From positions 50,192,202 through 50,256,201 of the forward strand of contig CM055312.2 in assembly GCA_029255685.2 (NCBI GenBank): a stretch of 64,000 nucleotides of DNA, given 5' to 3'. This document shows positions 8,992 to 21,188 of the stretch, one piece after another. This DNA comes from Silene conica (lineage: Eukaryota; Streptophyta; Magnoliopsida; Caryophyllales; Caryophyllaceae). Position numbers and translations under genes: made by a program. Each line of letters begins with the position of its first letter. The first letter of the stretch is position 1. The notes below the pieces were generated by a model. The model worked only from the letters and a program-made list of their open reading frames with translations, had not been told where the DNA came from and searched no databases.

Positions 8992-9992
8992 CCAATGTAT
9001 CTGTCCGGAGGAATAGAGACTCTTCCCGACCTCCTATGTTCCTCAGGAATATCTACCGCAGCCGAGGTTGAAGGAACTGCTTCCTCCAATGGTTGCTCGG
9101 CAGTTTGTTCTTGAATCTCCGATAGATCGACGGTTCTATTACTCGACTTGTTCTCGAGAAATTCTTTCTCTAAGAACGTCGCACTAGCCGCAACAAAAAC
9201 ACGTTGTTCGGTTGGCGAGTAGAAGTAATGACCAAAAGTTCCTTTTGGATAACCTATAAAGTATGTCTTGACCGATCGTGGGCCGAGCTTGTCCTCGTGT
9301 CTCCATTTGACATAAGCTTCGCAGCCCCAACCCCGAATAAAGGACAAGTTAGGGACCGTTCCCTTCCATAACTCGTATGGAGTCTTGTCAACAGCTTTAG
9401 ACGGACTTCGGTTAAGTATTAGAGCGGCTGACAGAAGAGCATAGCCCCATAATGAATCAGGCACGACGGTGTGACTCATCATGGATCGAACCATATCAAG
9501 TAGAGTTCGATTTCTTCGTTCAGACACACCATTTAATTGTGGTGTTCCAGGTGGAGTCAACTGTAGAACGATTCCAAAGTCTTTAAGGTGTTGATCAAAC
9601 TCATTAGAAAAATACTCGCTACCACGATCGGATCGTAGTGTTTTAATCGTTCTACCCAGTTGGTTCTGTACCCGATTCTGGTATTCTTTGAACTTGTCAA
9701 AGGATTCACTTTTATGTTTCATTAAGTAGACATAGCCATATCTATTCAAATCATCCGTGAAAGTGATGAAATACCTATAGCCTTCTCGTGCGTTGATCGA
9801 CATAGGGTCACATACATCCGTGTGTATGAGTTCTAATAGGTCGACAGCGCGCATTCCAACACCTTTGAAGGAAATACGAGTCATCTTACCGATGAGACAT
9901 GATTCACAGGTGCCATATGATTCGAAATCAAAGGCCGAGATAGCTCCATTATGTATGAGCTGTTTTACGCGTTTCTCATTTATATGTCCCAT
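8992..9992 (-). pseudogene. Copia integrase and linker (C1)
   Basis: This open frame carries the GAG-pre-integrase end and the integrase. CESC closes the HHCC zinc-binding region. The catalytic DDE residues appear in HTDVCDP, LRSDRGSEY and GVSERRNRTL. The copia-specific RNRTLLDMVRSMM and NRSPSKAV motifs follow. A Glu/Ser-rich linker leads towards RT and ends at the E1 LTR. In vivo the segment would be part of a polyprotein that cleaves and joins DNA ends. It is separated from the gag segment by a frameshift and stops between 9,993 and about 10,220, so it cannot be made from this copy. Confidence 0.9.
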
Positions 9993-10157
9993 ACAGCAGT
10001 GCCATAGGTAGGTTTGATCTTTGTCACCAACCTTTAACTTCTTATTATTTCACGTGTAATATTTCGGTGGTTTGATCTAAAACATAAATTCCATTCATGG
10101 AAACTGCCTTGCTATAAATCATATCGTGTAACGAGAAAATACAGCTATTATTCTCTA

Positions 10158-11372
10158 TTACAAATGAAAATCCAAGTTTGTCAAGTGCAGAAATAGAAAT
10201 AATGTTTTTGGATAAACTGGGAACATAATAACAGTATACAACGATAACTCAAATCCACTAGGAAGCTGGATCACGTATGTTCCCCTCAAGACTACAGCAA
10301 CTCGTGCTCCATTCCCGACACGCAGGTCAACCTCACCCTTTATGAGGGGCTCGAGGTTTCGGAGGCCCTGCACATGATTACACAGATGAGAACCACAACC
10401 AGTATCTAATACCCAAGTTCCGTAACTTGCATGGTTAATCTCAATCATGTGAATAAAAGAGGAAGAAGACATACCAACAGGAGTAACGCGGCGTGCCTTA
10501 ATGTCCTCGCGATACACGGGGCACGTGCGCCTCCAATGCCCAGTCTTATGGCAATGGTGGCATTCCATTCTTGTATCCTTGCTTTTTGTCTTACCCTGTG
10601 AGTTGCTCGACTCACCGGGCCCACTCTTAGCAGATCCTGACTTCTTGAACTTTGGCTTACCTACCACTAGGTCGCCTTGAGCTTTCCCTTTACCCTTACC
10701 TTTACTGGAGATCATGAGAACATCCTGCTTCATGCTCCCACTCAATTTCAGATCCTTCTCGGTCTGTACGAGAAGTGAGTGGAGCTCATGAAGAGTCTTC
10801 TTCATGTCATTCATATAATAGTTGGCCCTAAAGAGGGCAAACCCTTCATGGAGTGAATGAAGCATTCGATCAACGATTATGTTCTCACTGATCTTGCAGT
10901 TTAAGGTCTCCAGTTTCTCGATATTCTCAATCATGTTGAGAATATGTGGGCTAACAGCTTGGCCCTTCTGGAGTTTCGCTTCAAAGAAGCGACAGGTATG
11001 CTCATATGAAACGATTCTCGGAGCTTTCGAGAATTCATTTGTGAGCGTGGTGAAAATCTTGTTTGCACCATGGGAAATGAAGCGTCTTTGCAAATTGGAT
11101 TCCGTTGCATAGATAAGTACGTTCTTTATCGCACCCGCTTCCATGACGAAGTCGCTATGAGCGTGAACTTCGGCAGATCTAACCGCAGTTCCTGGGTGTG
11201 CCGGAATAGGCTCAGTCAAGTACTTGAGCTTTCCGTCAGCAATAGCAGCATTCCGTAATGCTGCCACCCAGTCCGAGAAGTTTGACCCATCATTCTTCAG
11301 TCTCGTAGACTAATTCATGGATTCCATGAAGGCTTTAAGCCAGGGTTCTCGTGCTAGCGTGGCACTTGGCAT
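10158..11372 (-). pseudogene. Copia gag-protease (C1)
   Basis: The likely start is the ATG at 11,372. An in-frame TAG lies near 11,310, and the long open part begins at 11,267. Counting from 11,267, residues 1-180 are a copia-type gag region (UBN2-like). Residues 236-249 are the zinc knuckle CHHCHKTGHWRRTC. The protease active site WVLDTGCGSHLC is near residue 288. A frameshift near 10,220 replaces the end of the protease with an aberrant tail. In other frames the expected continuation (SFVIENN, then MNGIYVLDQT) is still visible between 10,150 and 9,993. Confidence 0.88.
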
Positions 11373-13266
11373 TGGACGTGACCAACCATTTGTTATTATT
11401 AGTTTTAATTTGTACGTGTTCCACACTGAAAAGAAGATAAAAACAAAACGATATAAGCAACTCGTCGTTGTGATTTAAGTCTATTTTTAAATTGAATTTA
11501 AACTTGTAGACTCAAGCATTTATATAATTGATCTCTCTCAAGAATTATATAAACGATCCCAAGACTCAATTTCCGTAAATTGATAAGCCAACTACTTGGC
11601 TAGTTCTACCGTTAGAACTCTTCGTCAATAGATTTCCGTAAATCTCATCTTTTAGTCCATCATAGTCACTAGATAGTATTTAGTGACCACGATGTTGAGT
11701 TAAAATAAATCATCTGTTCCCACTTACCCGACGTAGAAGGGGTCATAGTATGCCTACCGACGAAGAAGGGATTCATGGGAGTTTGATTTATAAAGACTAA
11801 TCTAAATTTTTGGTTATACGAGGAAGACCCCATCAACTTGTTATTATTAATTTTAAGTGAACTAAAATATAGCATTTGCGTGAATGAATAAAATTAAGTG
11901 ATGGCTTAAAAATTGACAAGTGACATCTGTATGTCATTGAAAACTAACGCGTAACCTTTACATGAGTCAGTTTTCAGGCGTGTTATAGGTGGTTTGGTTT
12001 TAGGCGGAATATGATGCAAACTATAACCGATGAATGCGTAAAAGAAAGCAAGAAACGTAAATAAATGTCCTAGTGTGGCCTATCCTACCAAATTAAACAT
12101 AAAACAACTTTGGAATCCACCGTTGGACCCGAGAAGCTTGTCTTGATGTTCCATCTTGGTCTTTGCAGCGGGAGTGAGCATCCGGTCTCCGTCTTTGGTC
12201 TTCTCAAAATTACAAATTTAAATTACAAATATAAACCTATTTTACATTCTAATTTAAATACAAAAGTAATTACAAAGGAAAAACAAAACGGAGATGCGAG
12301 ATCTCAAAATTACAACCAAGACTATGTTCCATCATTTCGGAAACACAATCTACTAAGGCCACACTAAGTTACAACCATTTGTAAAAATTAAATATGTTAT
12401 AAAGACATTCAAAGGCATTCAACAGACGATAAATAAAATGCATCAACTAAAACAAATTCATTCGTGACATAATTCCGTAATTATGTTTAATAAATTTTTC
12501 CAAACCACCTTACAATATTAAAATTATGAGATTAAACCGTTTTATTCACATTAAACTTAATAATCTTATAATCCAATTTTTTAAACCGCTTTAAAACAAT
12601 ATGTATCTATCGAGTGTGAACCGTTTCACAAATGTTAATACACTATATCCGTATATAGCATATTACCATGGGTCTAGAGAAAACAACAAAAAAAAAATTT
12701 ATTTTCGAAATCCTGCCAAAACAGGGTTGCTCGATCGAGTCACTAGGGTACTCGATCGAGTAACCTTGATTGACGAGTTTGCTCGATCGAGTAACAACGG
12801 TACTCGATCGAGCCAAAACAATTTCCTGAAAACCAAAATTTTCAGAAAATGAAAGATTTCCAGAAAAATGCTCGATCGAGCCTAAACGTGTTCGATCGAG
12901 TAACAGTGTCACTCGATCGAGTACGGCAAGGCTCGATCGAGCGACGGGTTGGAAGCAAAACCTGCTCGATCGAGCCAAAGACTACGAACGAGTAGTAATT
13001 CGCTCATTCGTAGAATCCCAATTGCAGCACTTTTAAAAACAAAAACTTGTATTTATTTTCGATTTATGCGTGTAAATCAACAATAAACAACAAATGATTC
13101 ACATATTGCTAAAAATATCGATTAATCAACAATATGCAAATCAAAATCGAAAAACAAGATCCATTTCTCACAAAAGGGGCACATGGCCGAGTCGCATCAA
13201 ACGGATTAAAAATATCCGATTTAAAACATTTTATGAAAATCACAATTGTAAAAGTTTCGTGGCCAA
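11373..13266 (-). other. C1 5' leader (noncoding)
   Basis: The stretch between primer site and gag is AT-rich and holds no convincing ORF. It contains the target position (11,861-11,865, ACTAA) at which copy 2 carries the gypsy insertion, and a nine-copy CTCGATCGAG cluster at its upstream end. Confidence 0.7.
12730..12973. repeat. CTCGATCGAG palindrome cluster in copia leader
   Basis: Decamers occur at 12,730, 12,751, 12,782, 12,803, 12,871, 12,891 (TTCGATCGAG), 12,912, 12,932 and 12,964. The spacers share no obvious similarity with those in E1, so the motif rather than a longer sequence is shared. Confidence 0.95.
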
Positions 13267-13278
13267 GCTCTGATACCA
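13267..13278 (-). other. C1 primer binding site (initiator tRNA-Met)
   Basis: The minus strand reads TGGTATCAGAGC, complementary to the 3' end of initiator tRNA-Met, 4 nt from the LTR edge. Confidence 0.93.
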
Positions 13279-13282
13279 CTTC

Positions 13283-14294
13283 TGGGGAATTTCCGTATAT
13301 TCACCCTTAAAATTACAGGATTATAACGAAATTTTACATGTGAATATCGTCATAAAATAAAAAACATGAATCGAAAAGAATATATGCACAACCTTAGGTC
13401 CTTGCGAATATGGCCTACGAACAGGAATCAACAGAGATTCCCTCCTATAACTTGCAGCCAAGATCCGTCTGAGATGGTGCCGCGTGTGCTAGAAATACTC
13501 TCCAATTGCCTTGCAATATGGGGAGAGCTTTTGTGAGTTTTGATGTGAAATCTAGGTTTTTGGGAGAAGGATGCTCTCAAAAAACCCTAGTTTATAAGTA
13601 TATGAATTCCAGTAGTCTGACAAAAGGAGAATTCCCCTCCTTTTGTAACCCTACTCGGCCGAAATTAGCATAGGTTGAGAGTGGGCTTTCCATTCTCACC
13701 TTATTCTAATGCGTGAGTCGACCCTAATGCTAAAATGTAATCCGCGGGTTTCAATTATAAATCGTATACATGTTATCAGATACTAATGTATTACTTCGTC
13801 ACAATGTGCAGTCGATACATTAATAATGGTCTGATAAGAAAATGACGATATTGTATAATTAGCTTAATTAATATAACTGCTTATATTAATACACGAATTC
13901 AACATTTAATCAAATATAACCGTTTATATTTAATTTACGAATTAATCTTGTAATTCGTATTAACTAAAATTATTTAATCCGTATTAAATAATTATCTCAA
14001 CATCTCATTGACTAATTTTATAGTCAATACCTCTGACTAACGATTTAGTCGTATTCGGCATAAATGTGACTGTATTTTCATACCTTCACATCTCTCAAAC
14101 GTGTCCTATAGGTGTGACTTATAGGGACCAGTTGATCACCCGCATCCGTATGACAATAACGTCAAACTTAGCTAGCAAGCCAACCGTTATTGATAAACGT
14201 GGATCAACTGATATAATACTGAAGTATGCCCTTGTGATCATTTAAGAGATTTAATAAGTCATTGTACTAACTGTAAAGGACACCAGCCCCAACA
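13283..14294 (-). repeat. C1 5' LTR
   Basis: The repeat is about 1,012 bp, TGGGGAATTTCC to GCCCCAACA on the plus strand, so the minus strand starts TGTTGGGG and ends CCCCA. Its position next to the primer site fixes the inner end. The outer end is inferred from the terminal inverted repeat. No partner LTR is in the window. Confidence 0.75.
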
Positions 14295-14415
14295 AAAACC
14301 CCCCAAATCGTGACTTGTAAACTGACCTTTTTATTATGTCCGTGCCTCCCTGTGGAATTCGACCCTACTTCCGCTAGCTTCAGTTAGTAGACCTAGGTTT
14401 ATCTTTGATACTAAA
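14295..14415 (+). repeat. Athila-type LTR fragment
   Basis: This short segment (GTAAACTGACC, CGTGCCTCCCTG, TTCGACCCTACTTCC, CAGTTAGTAGAC) matches the terminal 120 bp of the E1 LTR in reverse orientation, with many differences. It is probably the older DNA into which C1 inserted. Confidence 0.7.
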
Positions 14416-14760
14416 CAATGGTATCACTTGGAGTCTTAGGTGAATTTAGAGGAACATGCGTAAGGTGATAATATTGTCGAATAGATGAATGTGGTAAATT
14501 AGTGTCACTTAATCTTGAGGAGTTGTTTGAATACAGGAAGAACCTTATACTCGAGGCAAGAAAGTTATTGGTAACAGTGTGGGAATGTTGAGACATTTAT
14601 AATTTCACTTGTGGAGTTGACTGAGTGTTTCACCTTATTAAGTTACTTATTGAATCTCGGCGTTTACCTATTGATGTACTTAATGAAATTGTAGAATGCA
14701 CCACTGTTGGGAAGATGGTTTAGAGTAACTTGCTAGAAATCGGAAGTCTAAAAGCCTAGT
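14416..14760. other. Unassigned stretch
   Basis: I see no gene, RNA or terminal repeat in this stretch. It lies between the LTR fragment and the start of E3. Confidence 0.4.
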
Positions 14761-15887
14761 TGTAATACCTCGTATTTTGATTATAATATTTGGTATTTAT
14801 ATGGTCACGTGTTGATAATATTTCAATGATGTTTACCTCGTATTTTAGTATGACATTTATTGTTTATATTGACGTTTTGATCATATTTGAACATTAGTAT
14901 TCGATAATTATTTTATCGAATATGTAATACCTCTCATTTTCGAAACTCGGGTTTTGACTCGGAGTTAGCTTTATAGGTTTTATATTATGTTACGACTTTA
15001 TATTAATTGCTATCGTAAGTAGATACATCATTTAATAATAATGTTACGAGTTATACGTATATAACGAGTTGGGCTCGGTTCGAATTACGTAAATAATGTC
15101 ATGTGAATAGTCATATTAGACTATGAGTTGTGATTGGGCCAAGGACGTATGTTTAACCCGTATGCCCAACCCGCGGAAAACCCTACAAACCCTACAAAAC
15201 GTATGAATCATACGTATGCCCCAATCCAAAAACCTTATTTGTCTTTCCTTCACTCCTTCCTCCCCTCAACCCTAGCAACCACAACCGTCGGCACAAGAGA
15301 GGGTGAGGCGGCAGCGAGCGACGGTGGTTAATTAAGGGTGTTCAGGGAGCCTTCGAAATGAACTTCAGGCAAACCTAAGGTGAGTTTATCATTCCTTCTT
15401 TCGTTTCGTGTATATGATGGTAAGCGTCGCTGGGGTCGAGACTTCGTAGTGTCTAGGGTTGTTTCCTGGGGTGAGGGCGATTGTTTGGTGGTGGTCTGAA
15501 AATTAGTGGCGGTCGTTGGTTGGGTTTTTTACGTATGGATTTCGGGGTGGTGCCACCGTTGACTCGGGGGAGGTCGACACGGTGGTACCATGGTGGTTGT
15601 GTTAGTCTGACGCCGAGGTGGGGCAGGGTCGCGTATGGTGGTTGTAAGTGTTGTAGCGTAATCATGGTTGCGGTCCGCGGTTGGACACGCCGGTTAGAGT
15701 CGGCCCGCCTCAGGGTGTCAGTGTTAGGGCAGGCGGGGGTGAGTGTTATGGGTGGTGGTTGTCGGCAGTAGCCGTGACGGTGACGTAAATTGTGGGTTTG
15801 GGTTTCCGCGGGTGGTTGAGGGAATCGTGAGGTGAGTATGGGTTTTGGGTGTCAATATTATTATTATGGGTGTTAATATTATTATTA

Positions 15888-16970
15888 TTTTTTTTTTTTT
15901 TTGGTAAAAGGTAAGTGTATATATATAAGGCATAAGAGGCAATTACAAAGTTATTAGCCAAGGGAGCTTAGAAAAGCTTTATCCTTGACTGGTAAACCAT
16001 CTGTGATCCTGCTACGAAAAAAACTACTCAACTCAGCTTTAATATTTTTGATTACAATCATTGGTCTAAGAATACTTTGCTCATTTCTGCTTCTATTTCT
16101 TTGCATCCAAATGTGGTAAATGACCGCATTTAGAGCACTGTTTTTGATAGCTCTCTGCATCTTAGTCCCCCTTAGTCTTAGCCTCCATTCGTTGTTCAAA
16201 GTCATCTGAGGTTTAAAGCCAATCCAAGCTGCTATGCCTTGAATGATTGTCCAGCTATAAGAACACTGCCCAAATAAGTGATCAATGGTTTCAAGTGCAC
16301 CCTCACAGATGCAGCATGTATTGTCTGGTATAATGTTCAGTCTGTGAAGCTTGACCCTGGTATTAAACGCTTGATGTTGATGTAACCAAGCTACAAAACC
16401 ATGCATAGGTATGACCCATCTGTTCCATATCAGCTTACTCCACTCAGCCTCATTCTGTTCCCCACGCAACCATGAGTATCCCTTAGCAATAGAATAGCTG
16501 TTGGGACCTATGTTTGTCCAGCCAAGAGTGTTGTGTCCCCTCTTCAGTTTGTCTTTAACTTTACAAATCTTTTTACAACACCAAGGTGAGTCATGAGCAG
16601 GCTGGTAGTCATCCCAGCTAGTGTCTTTCAGATAGTTGTGATGCACCCACTGCACCCACAGCTTATTAGGGCAGCTTGACACCCACCAAGCAAGTTTTCC
16701 AATGGCAGCAGTGTTCCAGGTAGCAGAGTCTCTCAAATTCAGCCCTTCTTCTTTGTGACTTGTGCAGATTTTCTCCCAAGCTACTAGAGGAGATCTCTTG
16801 TACTCAGCTGTGCCATCCCATAAAAAATTTCTTCATATGGCATCAATCCTTTTCATCACTAAACTAGGCAGAATAAAAATACTAGCCCAATACTTATGCA
16901 AGGAGGCCAAGACAGACCTGACCAGTGTCAGTCTGCCTGCATAAGATAGCTTCCTCGTGCCCAGCCTTCT
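15888..16970 (-). mobile_element. 5'-truncated L1-type LINE in E3 LTR
   Basis: On the minus strand the element ends in a poly-A tract (poly-T at 15,888-15,902) preceded by ACCTTTTACC, like the LINE ending at 43,701. It sits in a TTA microsatellite, so the target duplication is ambiguous. Only the end of ORF2 remains. Confidence 0.88.
15954..16970 (-). pseudogene. LINE ORF2 C-terminus: RT thumb end and zf-RVT
   Basis: The open frame (start chosen at 16,736; related sequence extends to about 16,970) reads from the end of the reverse transcriptase region into the zinc-binding reverse-transcriptase-associated domain. CCICEGALETIDHLFGQC provides the CX2C...HX4C cluster. WNRWVIPMHGFVAWL and the terminal WMQRNRSRN are typical of plant L1 ORF2 ends. 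Homologous segments occur in the LINE at 41.5-43.6 kb. EN and the RT catalytic core are absent, so the copy is inert. Confidence 0.88.
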
Positions 16971-17925
16971 TCTTATTATTATTATTATTATTATTATTAT
17001 TTTAATGGGTTATTACCATTATTAGTATTATTGTTATTATTATTATATTCGTTACTAATCAAGTTTAGTTTGGATAGTTTACGTTTTGGCAAGTTTACAT
17101 TCGGGAAATTTCTACTTTGGGAAACTTTCCGAATTTAGCAAGATTCTATAATTAGCAATTTGTACTATCTTATATATCTGGTTAAGTGAAGAGTTGTAAT
17201 CGTTGAATATTATATGTTAGGTGACGGTTTCCGCGGTGAACATTTCAAGCAGCTGTTCGGTTGTCGTTCTGCAAAATGAGGTAGGGGATATATATGTGGT
17301 TTGTGTTATGACATGAAGTGTGTGTATGTTGTTTCTTACAAGATTGTTATAATTGCTTATGAATGATGTTGTGGAATATTTGATTATTATTAATTGTTGT
17401 GGTGAACGGGACTTGTGATACGGGACTTGTGATATGGCTATGGAAGGAGCGGTGTGATGGATGGTGTGGAGTGATTGAAGGAGTGGTGTGATGGAGGTGT
17501 AGTGGATGACTGAATGATGTGGAGATGGAAGGAAGTTGTATATGTTTATTTTGTGTCTTATCTATGCTTTCCTACTCAACCTCGTGGTTGACCCTATGTA
17601 TTCGTGTAACACCTACGATGATCCGGAATGGGGAGTAGATTTTACAGGAAAGTGACAGCTGGGCTAGGAGCTGGGACAGGAATGTGAGATGCTGGCTTGA
17701 GACCGACTTAGAACTATATCATAAATAGAGTAGTCGTCAGTTGTACTTCTATTTCTGCTGCATAGTTGTTATAATATCAAGGTTTAAATTTTATCAGATT
17801 CATATAAAGTACATTGGTTGTTTTACTTTGTTATTCACTACCTCGGTCGTTCCGAGATGGTAACAGTCTTATTTATTTGATAATGTCTGGCTAAAGGCTC
17901 TTAAATAAATGGGGGTGTTACAAAG

Positions 17926-17937
17926 TGGTATCAGAGC
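17926..17937 (+). other. E3 primer binding site (initiator tRNA-Met)
   Basis: TGGTATCAGAGC lies three bases after the LTR end GTGTTACA. Confidence 0.93.
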
Positions 17938-20900
17938 GAACGATCCTCAGGCCTAAACCAAATGAATAATAATAAACGTAGGAAGAGTTTAATAAAATGA
18001 ACCCCGAGAAGAAACTGATAGGAGCCCCAAAAAGGGACGGGATGAGTTAGGGGCCCCCTCACACCAAACCTGGGCCCTTTCGGTTTTGTCTCGGGAACCC
18101 AATGAGAGTAATTGAGGAGTGGGGCAGACTATATAGTGACCCATTTATACTGTACTAACATTCTTGCAGGAGAAGAATGAGGTAAGTAACAGGTGAGTTA
18201 AGGTTAATGATGTTATTGGAAGATTATGCTTAGTATTGAAATGTGGATCGAGCTGGGTGATTGAATTGAAATTTTTATGGTATGGATGTGTATTTGTGAG
18301 TGAATGATTTGGTGTTGGAATGTCCATGTGATTATCTAGGTATTAAATGATTATCGTAAAATATTGTTGGTATTCGGATATGAATGATCAGGCTTGTATA
18401 CTAGTATTCTATGTCCAGTGATATGTGGAATGTGTTGCCCCAAGCCATGAGTGACATATAGTAAGTGATACAAATGTGTATATACATATATAAACATCTA
18501 TTAATATTGAGTTATTTAGTTGATTCTATTTTTAGTTTCGAAATCTTTACCGTGTTATAAGTGACAATTAAAGTTTGAATGATGCATACATGTTAATATG
18601 GAGGTGTCTGTGTGCTTCAAATGATATTTCAACGTGTTTCGGAAGATGAATGGTTGAGTTCCGATGCAGTAATGTGAAGTCGTAACGGAACCAAAAAAAA
18701 TTTTAGTAACTTCCAAGAATGTTACCTTGATAGAACGGGCTGTCATTTTAACTGTGTTCCATATTTGATTATGAAAATTTTATGTATGATAACCTCCTGA
18801 GTCGGTTTTACAATGCTTTTGGTTTCATGTTAATAGGAGTTATATTTTGGGAGAAATAAATCTTTTAGTTGACAGTGACCCGAGTGTTACTGCACAGTTT
18901 CGATTTGACCCCTGATTTTGTAGAGGAAATCATTTAAAATATGGTTATTGTTATGCGTAATTCCAACTCCACTATGTATAATGTCCGTTCATGTTTTCAA
19001 AATGATAAGCCATGTAAAATCATCACAAATTTTTATTTAATTGTGATTTTTACAAGTTGCCCAATTTTCTTTTCAATGAATTACTGTAATGTTCCTGTTC
19101 AGACCAATTGAGTTGTAAGAATTGCTACAAATGAGTTCCTTGAGATATATGCATTTGATTCTTTTTCCTATGGTTAGCTAATTCGTTATATTTTTTTTCT
19201 AAAACTATAATCGCCCGCAAGATAGATCAGCGGTTATTTAATTTTGATTGTTGTAAGTTGCTGCATAATGTTTATTTGTCGGAATTGCGAGTACGTAAGT
19301 TTCATATAACAGTTTAATCAAATGTGAATTATGTGATGTGACCATGTGATATCCTGATATAGCATCAGTAACGTGCATAGTAGACATATAATATGAATAT
19401 GAACCTTACTATCTGAGCGTAACCTTCTTTATTTCGTCAAGTTTTATATAAAATAGTTTCAATTATACCGGCACTCTTACTTTCTAATGGTATGCCTCAA
19501 AGTAATAATTATGTGATGATCGTATGTAATGTTAAAATCATGTTTATCATAGAATAGTCTTGCCAAGTGGTAGAATGAATTTTAACGGGTAAAATTATTC
19601 GCATGATATAGCAACCTAATTGTTATACGTAATGGTGATTATTTGAACAATGTGAATCTTGTTGATGTTCTTTCGTATATTGAGGGTATATCCTTGGCTA
19701 GTCCCTGCGATAACAATCTTTATGACTTTTCATGTATATTGTTATGCCATAAAGTGAAGTGCATATTGATATGTATAAATTCTGATCACGATTTATTGGA
19801 ATTACTAATTGGTTGACATGTGAAGTGTGAATTAATAGTCTTGCGAATTCGTTTACTTTTATCGTTAAAATTTCCATAATTCAAGTGCGACAAGAACAAC
19901 GTCTTAGTAAAGAAGAGTCATAATGTCTCTGTATAGTCTTGTTTTCGATCTGCAACTTGTAAAATTGTCATTTGAATCGTGTTTATAAATTGTCACAAAT
20001 TACCGTTTCAATGATTCAAACATTTCAAAATATTTTCAAAGTAATAAACCATGATAAAGCTTGATGTTCGATAATTGTGGTGATTGATTGCAATATGACG
20101 AATTCTGTAGCTAAGTATTGATGAAATCCTGCACGGATATTTAATTGTTGCGCATTATGTAATAAACCCCTTATTTTTGCAAGTCACATATATTAATAGT
20201 TTCATGATAAATGATGTAATGAGAGTGGATAGGAGATGTGCCTAAGTGATTTTAACTTATTGATATCTAGGAATATTAAACGGTATTGTTAGTCTTTGTT
20301 TGGTGTGTAACTTGTGCAATATGTCAATGACCATGTGTAATTACGTTAATTAATTTTAATCTATGTCCTTCCTTAATTATGATTTTGCTTCTATAATATG
20401 ATTATGAACGGGGGAATGTTTTAAATTGTCTATGATAAAATACGAGTTTGCTGATTGACTACATTGGTGAAAATATGCTGAGTTGCGTCAAAATTTCAAG
20501 GGTATGTAAGTGTTAGCTATTCTGATTCTGTTTTACTACGTAACACGATTTCTACTGATCCTAATATTCTTGTTGTTGCTTGAGGTTATATGTCTACATG
20601 GTAATTGATATGGATTTCTTATGAGTACTTATTTGAGTTGAATATTAGTAATTGTTCCTTTATTCTGATAGTTAATATTTTCTATTTCATAAAATATTTT
20701 TTCTGATTGTGAGACGGGTTGTGTGAGAGATGGATAAACTTGTGGTATTTGGTTAGCTGGGTTATTTATAAGGATTTTGTGATACCTTGAGGTTATGTGG
20801 TATCCCGTTTTGTGTTCGTTACATGCCTAGTGACCAGATTGTTGACCATGGGATGATGAACTTCGGGACGAAGTTCATTTTAAGGAGGGAAGACTATAAT

Positions 20901-21175
20901 ACCCTGTATTTTCATAGTCCATAATAATGAGTTGATTATTTATGTTTTTATCAAGATGACATATAATTATATATTATTTGTTTAGCAATTGCAAGTTATT
21001 ATTATTTATTATAAATACTTGTTAGATTATAAGTTGCGACTTATGAACGGGAATTATTGTTATTATGGCTCGAGTCTATATTGAGTATGTGGTATGTGTT
21101 GGCATATGATTTACGCCTGAGTTTTGAGTACGGTGATGAGTGTGCGTGGTTGAACTTCGGGACGAAGTTCATTTT
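17938..21175 (+). other. E3 internal region, noncoding
   Basis: The region is AT-rich with no frame longer than about 70 codons that resembles any retroelement protein. Two copies of CTTCGGGACGAAGTTCATTT lie at its end (around 20,860 and 21,156). The first is followed by an LTR-start-like TATAATACCCTGTATTTT. Confidence 0.7.
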
Positions 21176-21188
21176 AAGGAGGGAAGAC
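21176..21188 (+). other. E3 polypurine tract
   Basis: AAGGAGGGAAGAC lies directly before the 3' LTR start TGTAATACC. Confidence 0.85.

Larger units (their letters stand above)
1..11865 (+). repeat. Copy 1 of a >=11.87-kb direct segmental duplication
   Basis: This segment aligns base for base with 48,597-60,462, at an offset of 48,596 up to the poly-G tract near 7,606 and 48,597 after it (12 versus 13 G). By eye I found about 21 substitutions, mostly transitions, or roughly 0.2 percent. It contains E1 with nested solo LTR SL1 and the copia gag/integrase region, so the nested structure was copied as a unit. The left edge lies outside the window. The right edge at 11,865 is only where a later insertion interrupts copy 2, so the true duplication may be longer at both ends. 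Confidence 0.97.
8992..14294 (-). mobile_element. C1: Ty1/copia retrotransposon, 5' part (copy 1)
   Basis: On the minus strand the order is 5' LTR (14,294-13,283), tRNA-Met-type primer site, a 1.9-kb leader, gag-protease, and integrase, cut off at 8,992 by the E1 LTR. The gag, protease, integrase order, with RT downstream of integrase in the related piece C2, is diagnostic of copia. The frame is broken by a stop near the start and by one or more frameshifts around 10,050-10,220. Confidence 0.9.
14761..17922 (+). repeat. E3 5' LTR with nested LINE fragment
   Basis: The LTR begins TGTAATACCTCG and ends GGTGTTACA three bases before the primer site. Without the LINE insertion it is about 2.1 kb. 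A second TGTAATACCTC sequence inside the LTR (14,921) repeats the start motif. A (TTA)n tract at 16,970-17,045 marks the LINE target. A TG/GT-rich stretch at 15,480-15,860 matches LTR 2 up to 22,093. Confidence 0.85.

Noticed and set aside
13267-13278. tRNA-Met-like sequences (also at 17,926 and 63,468)
   Set aside because: Only 12 bases complementary to the tRNA 3' end are present, next to LTRs. They are primer binding sites, not tRNA genes.
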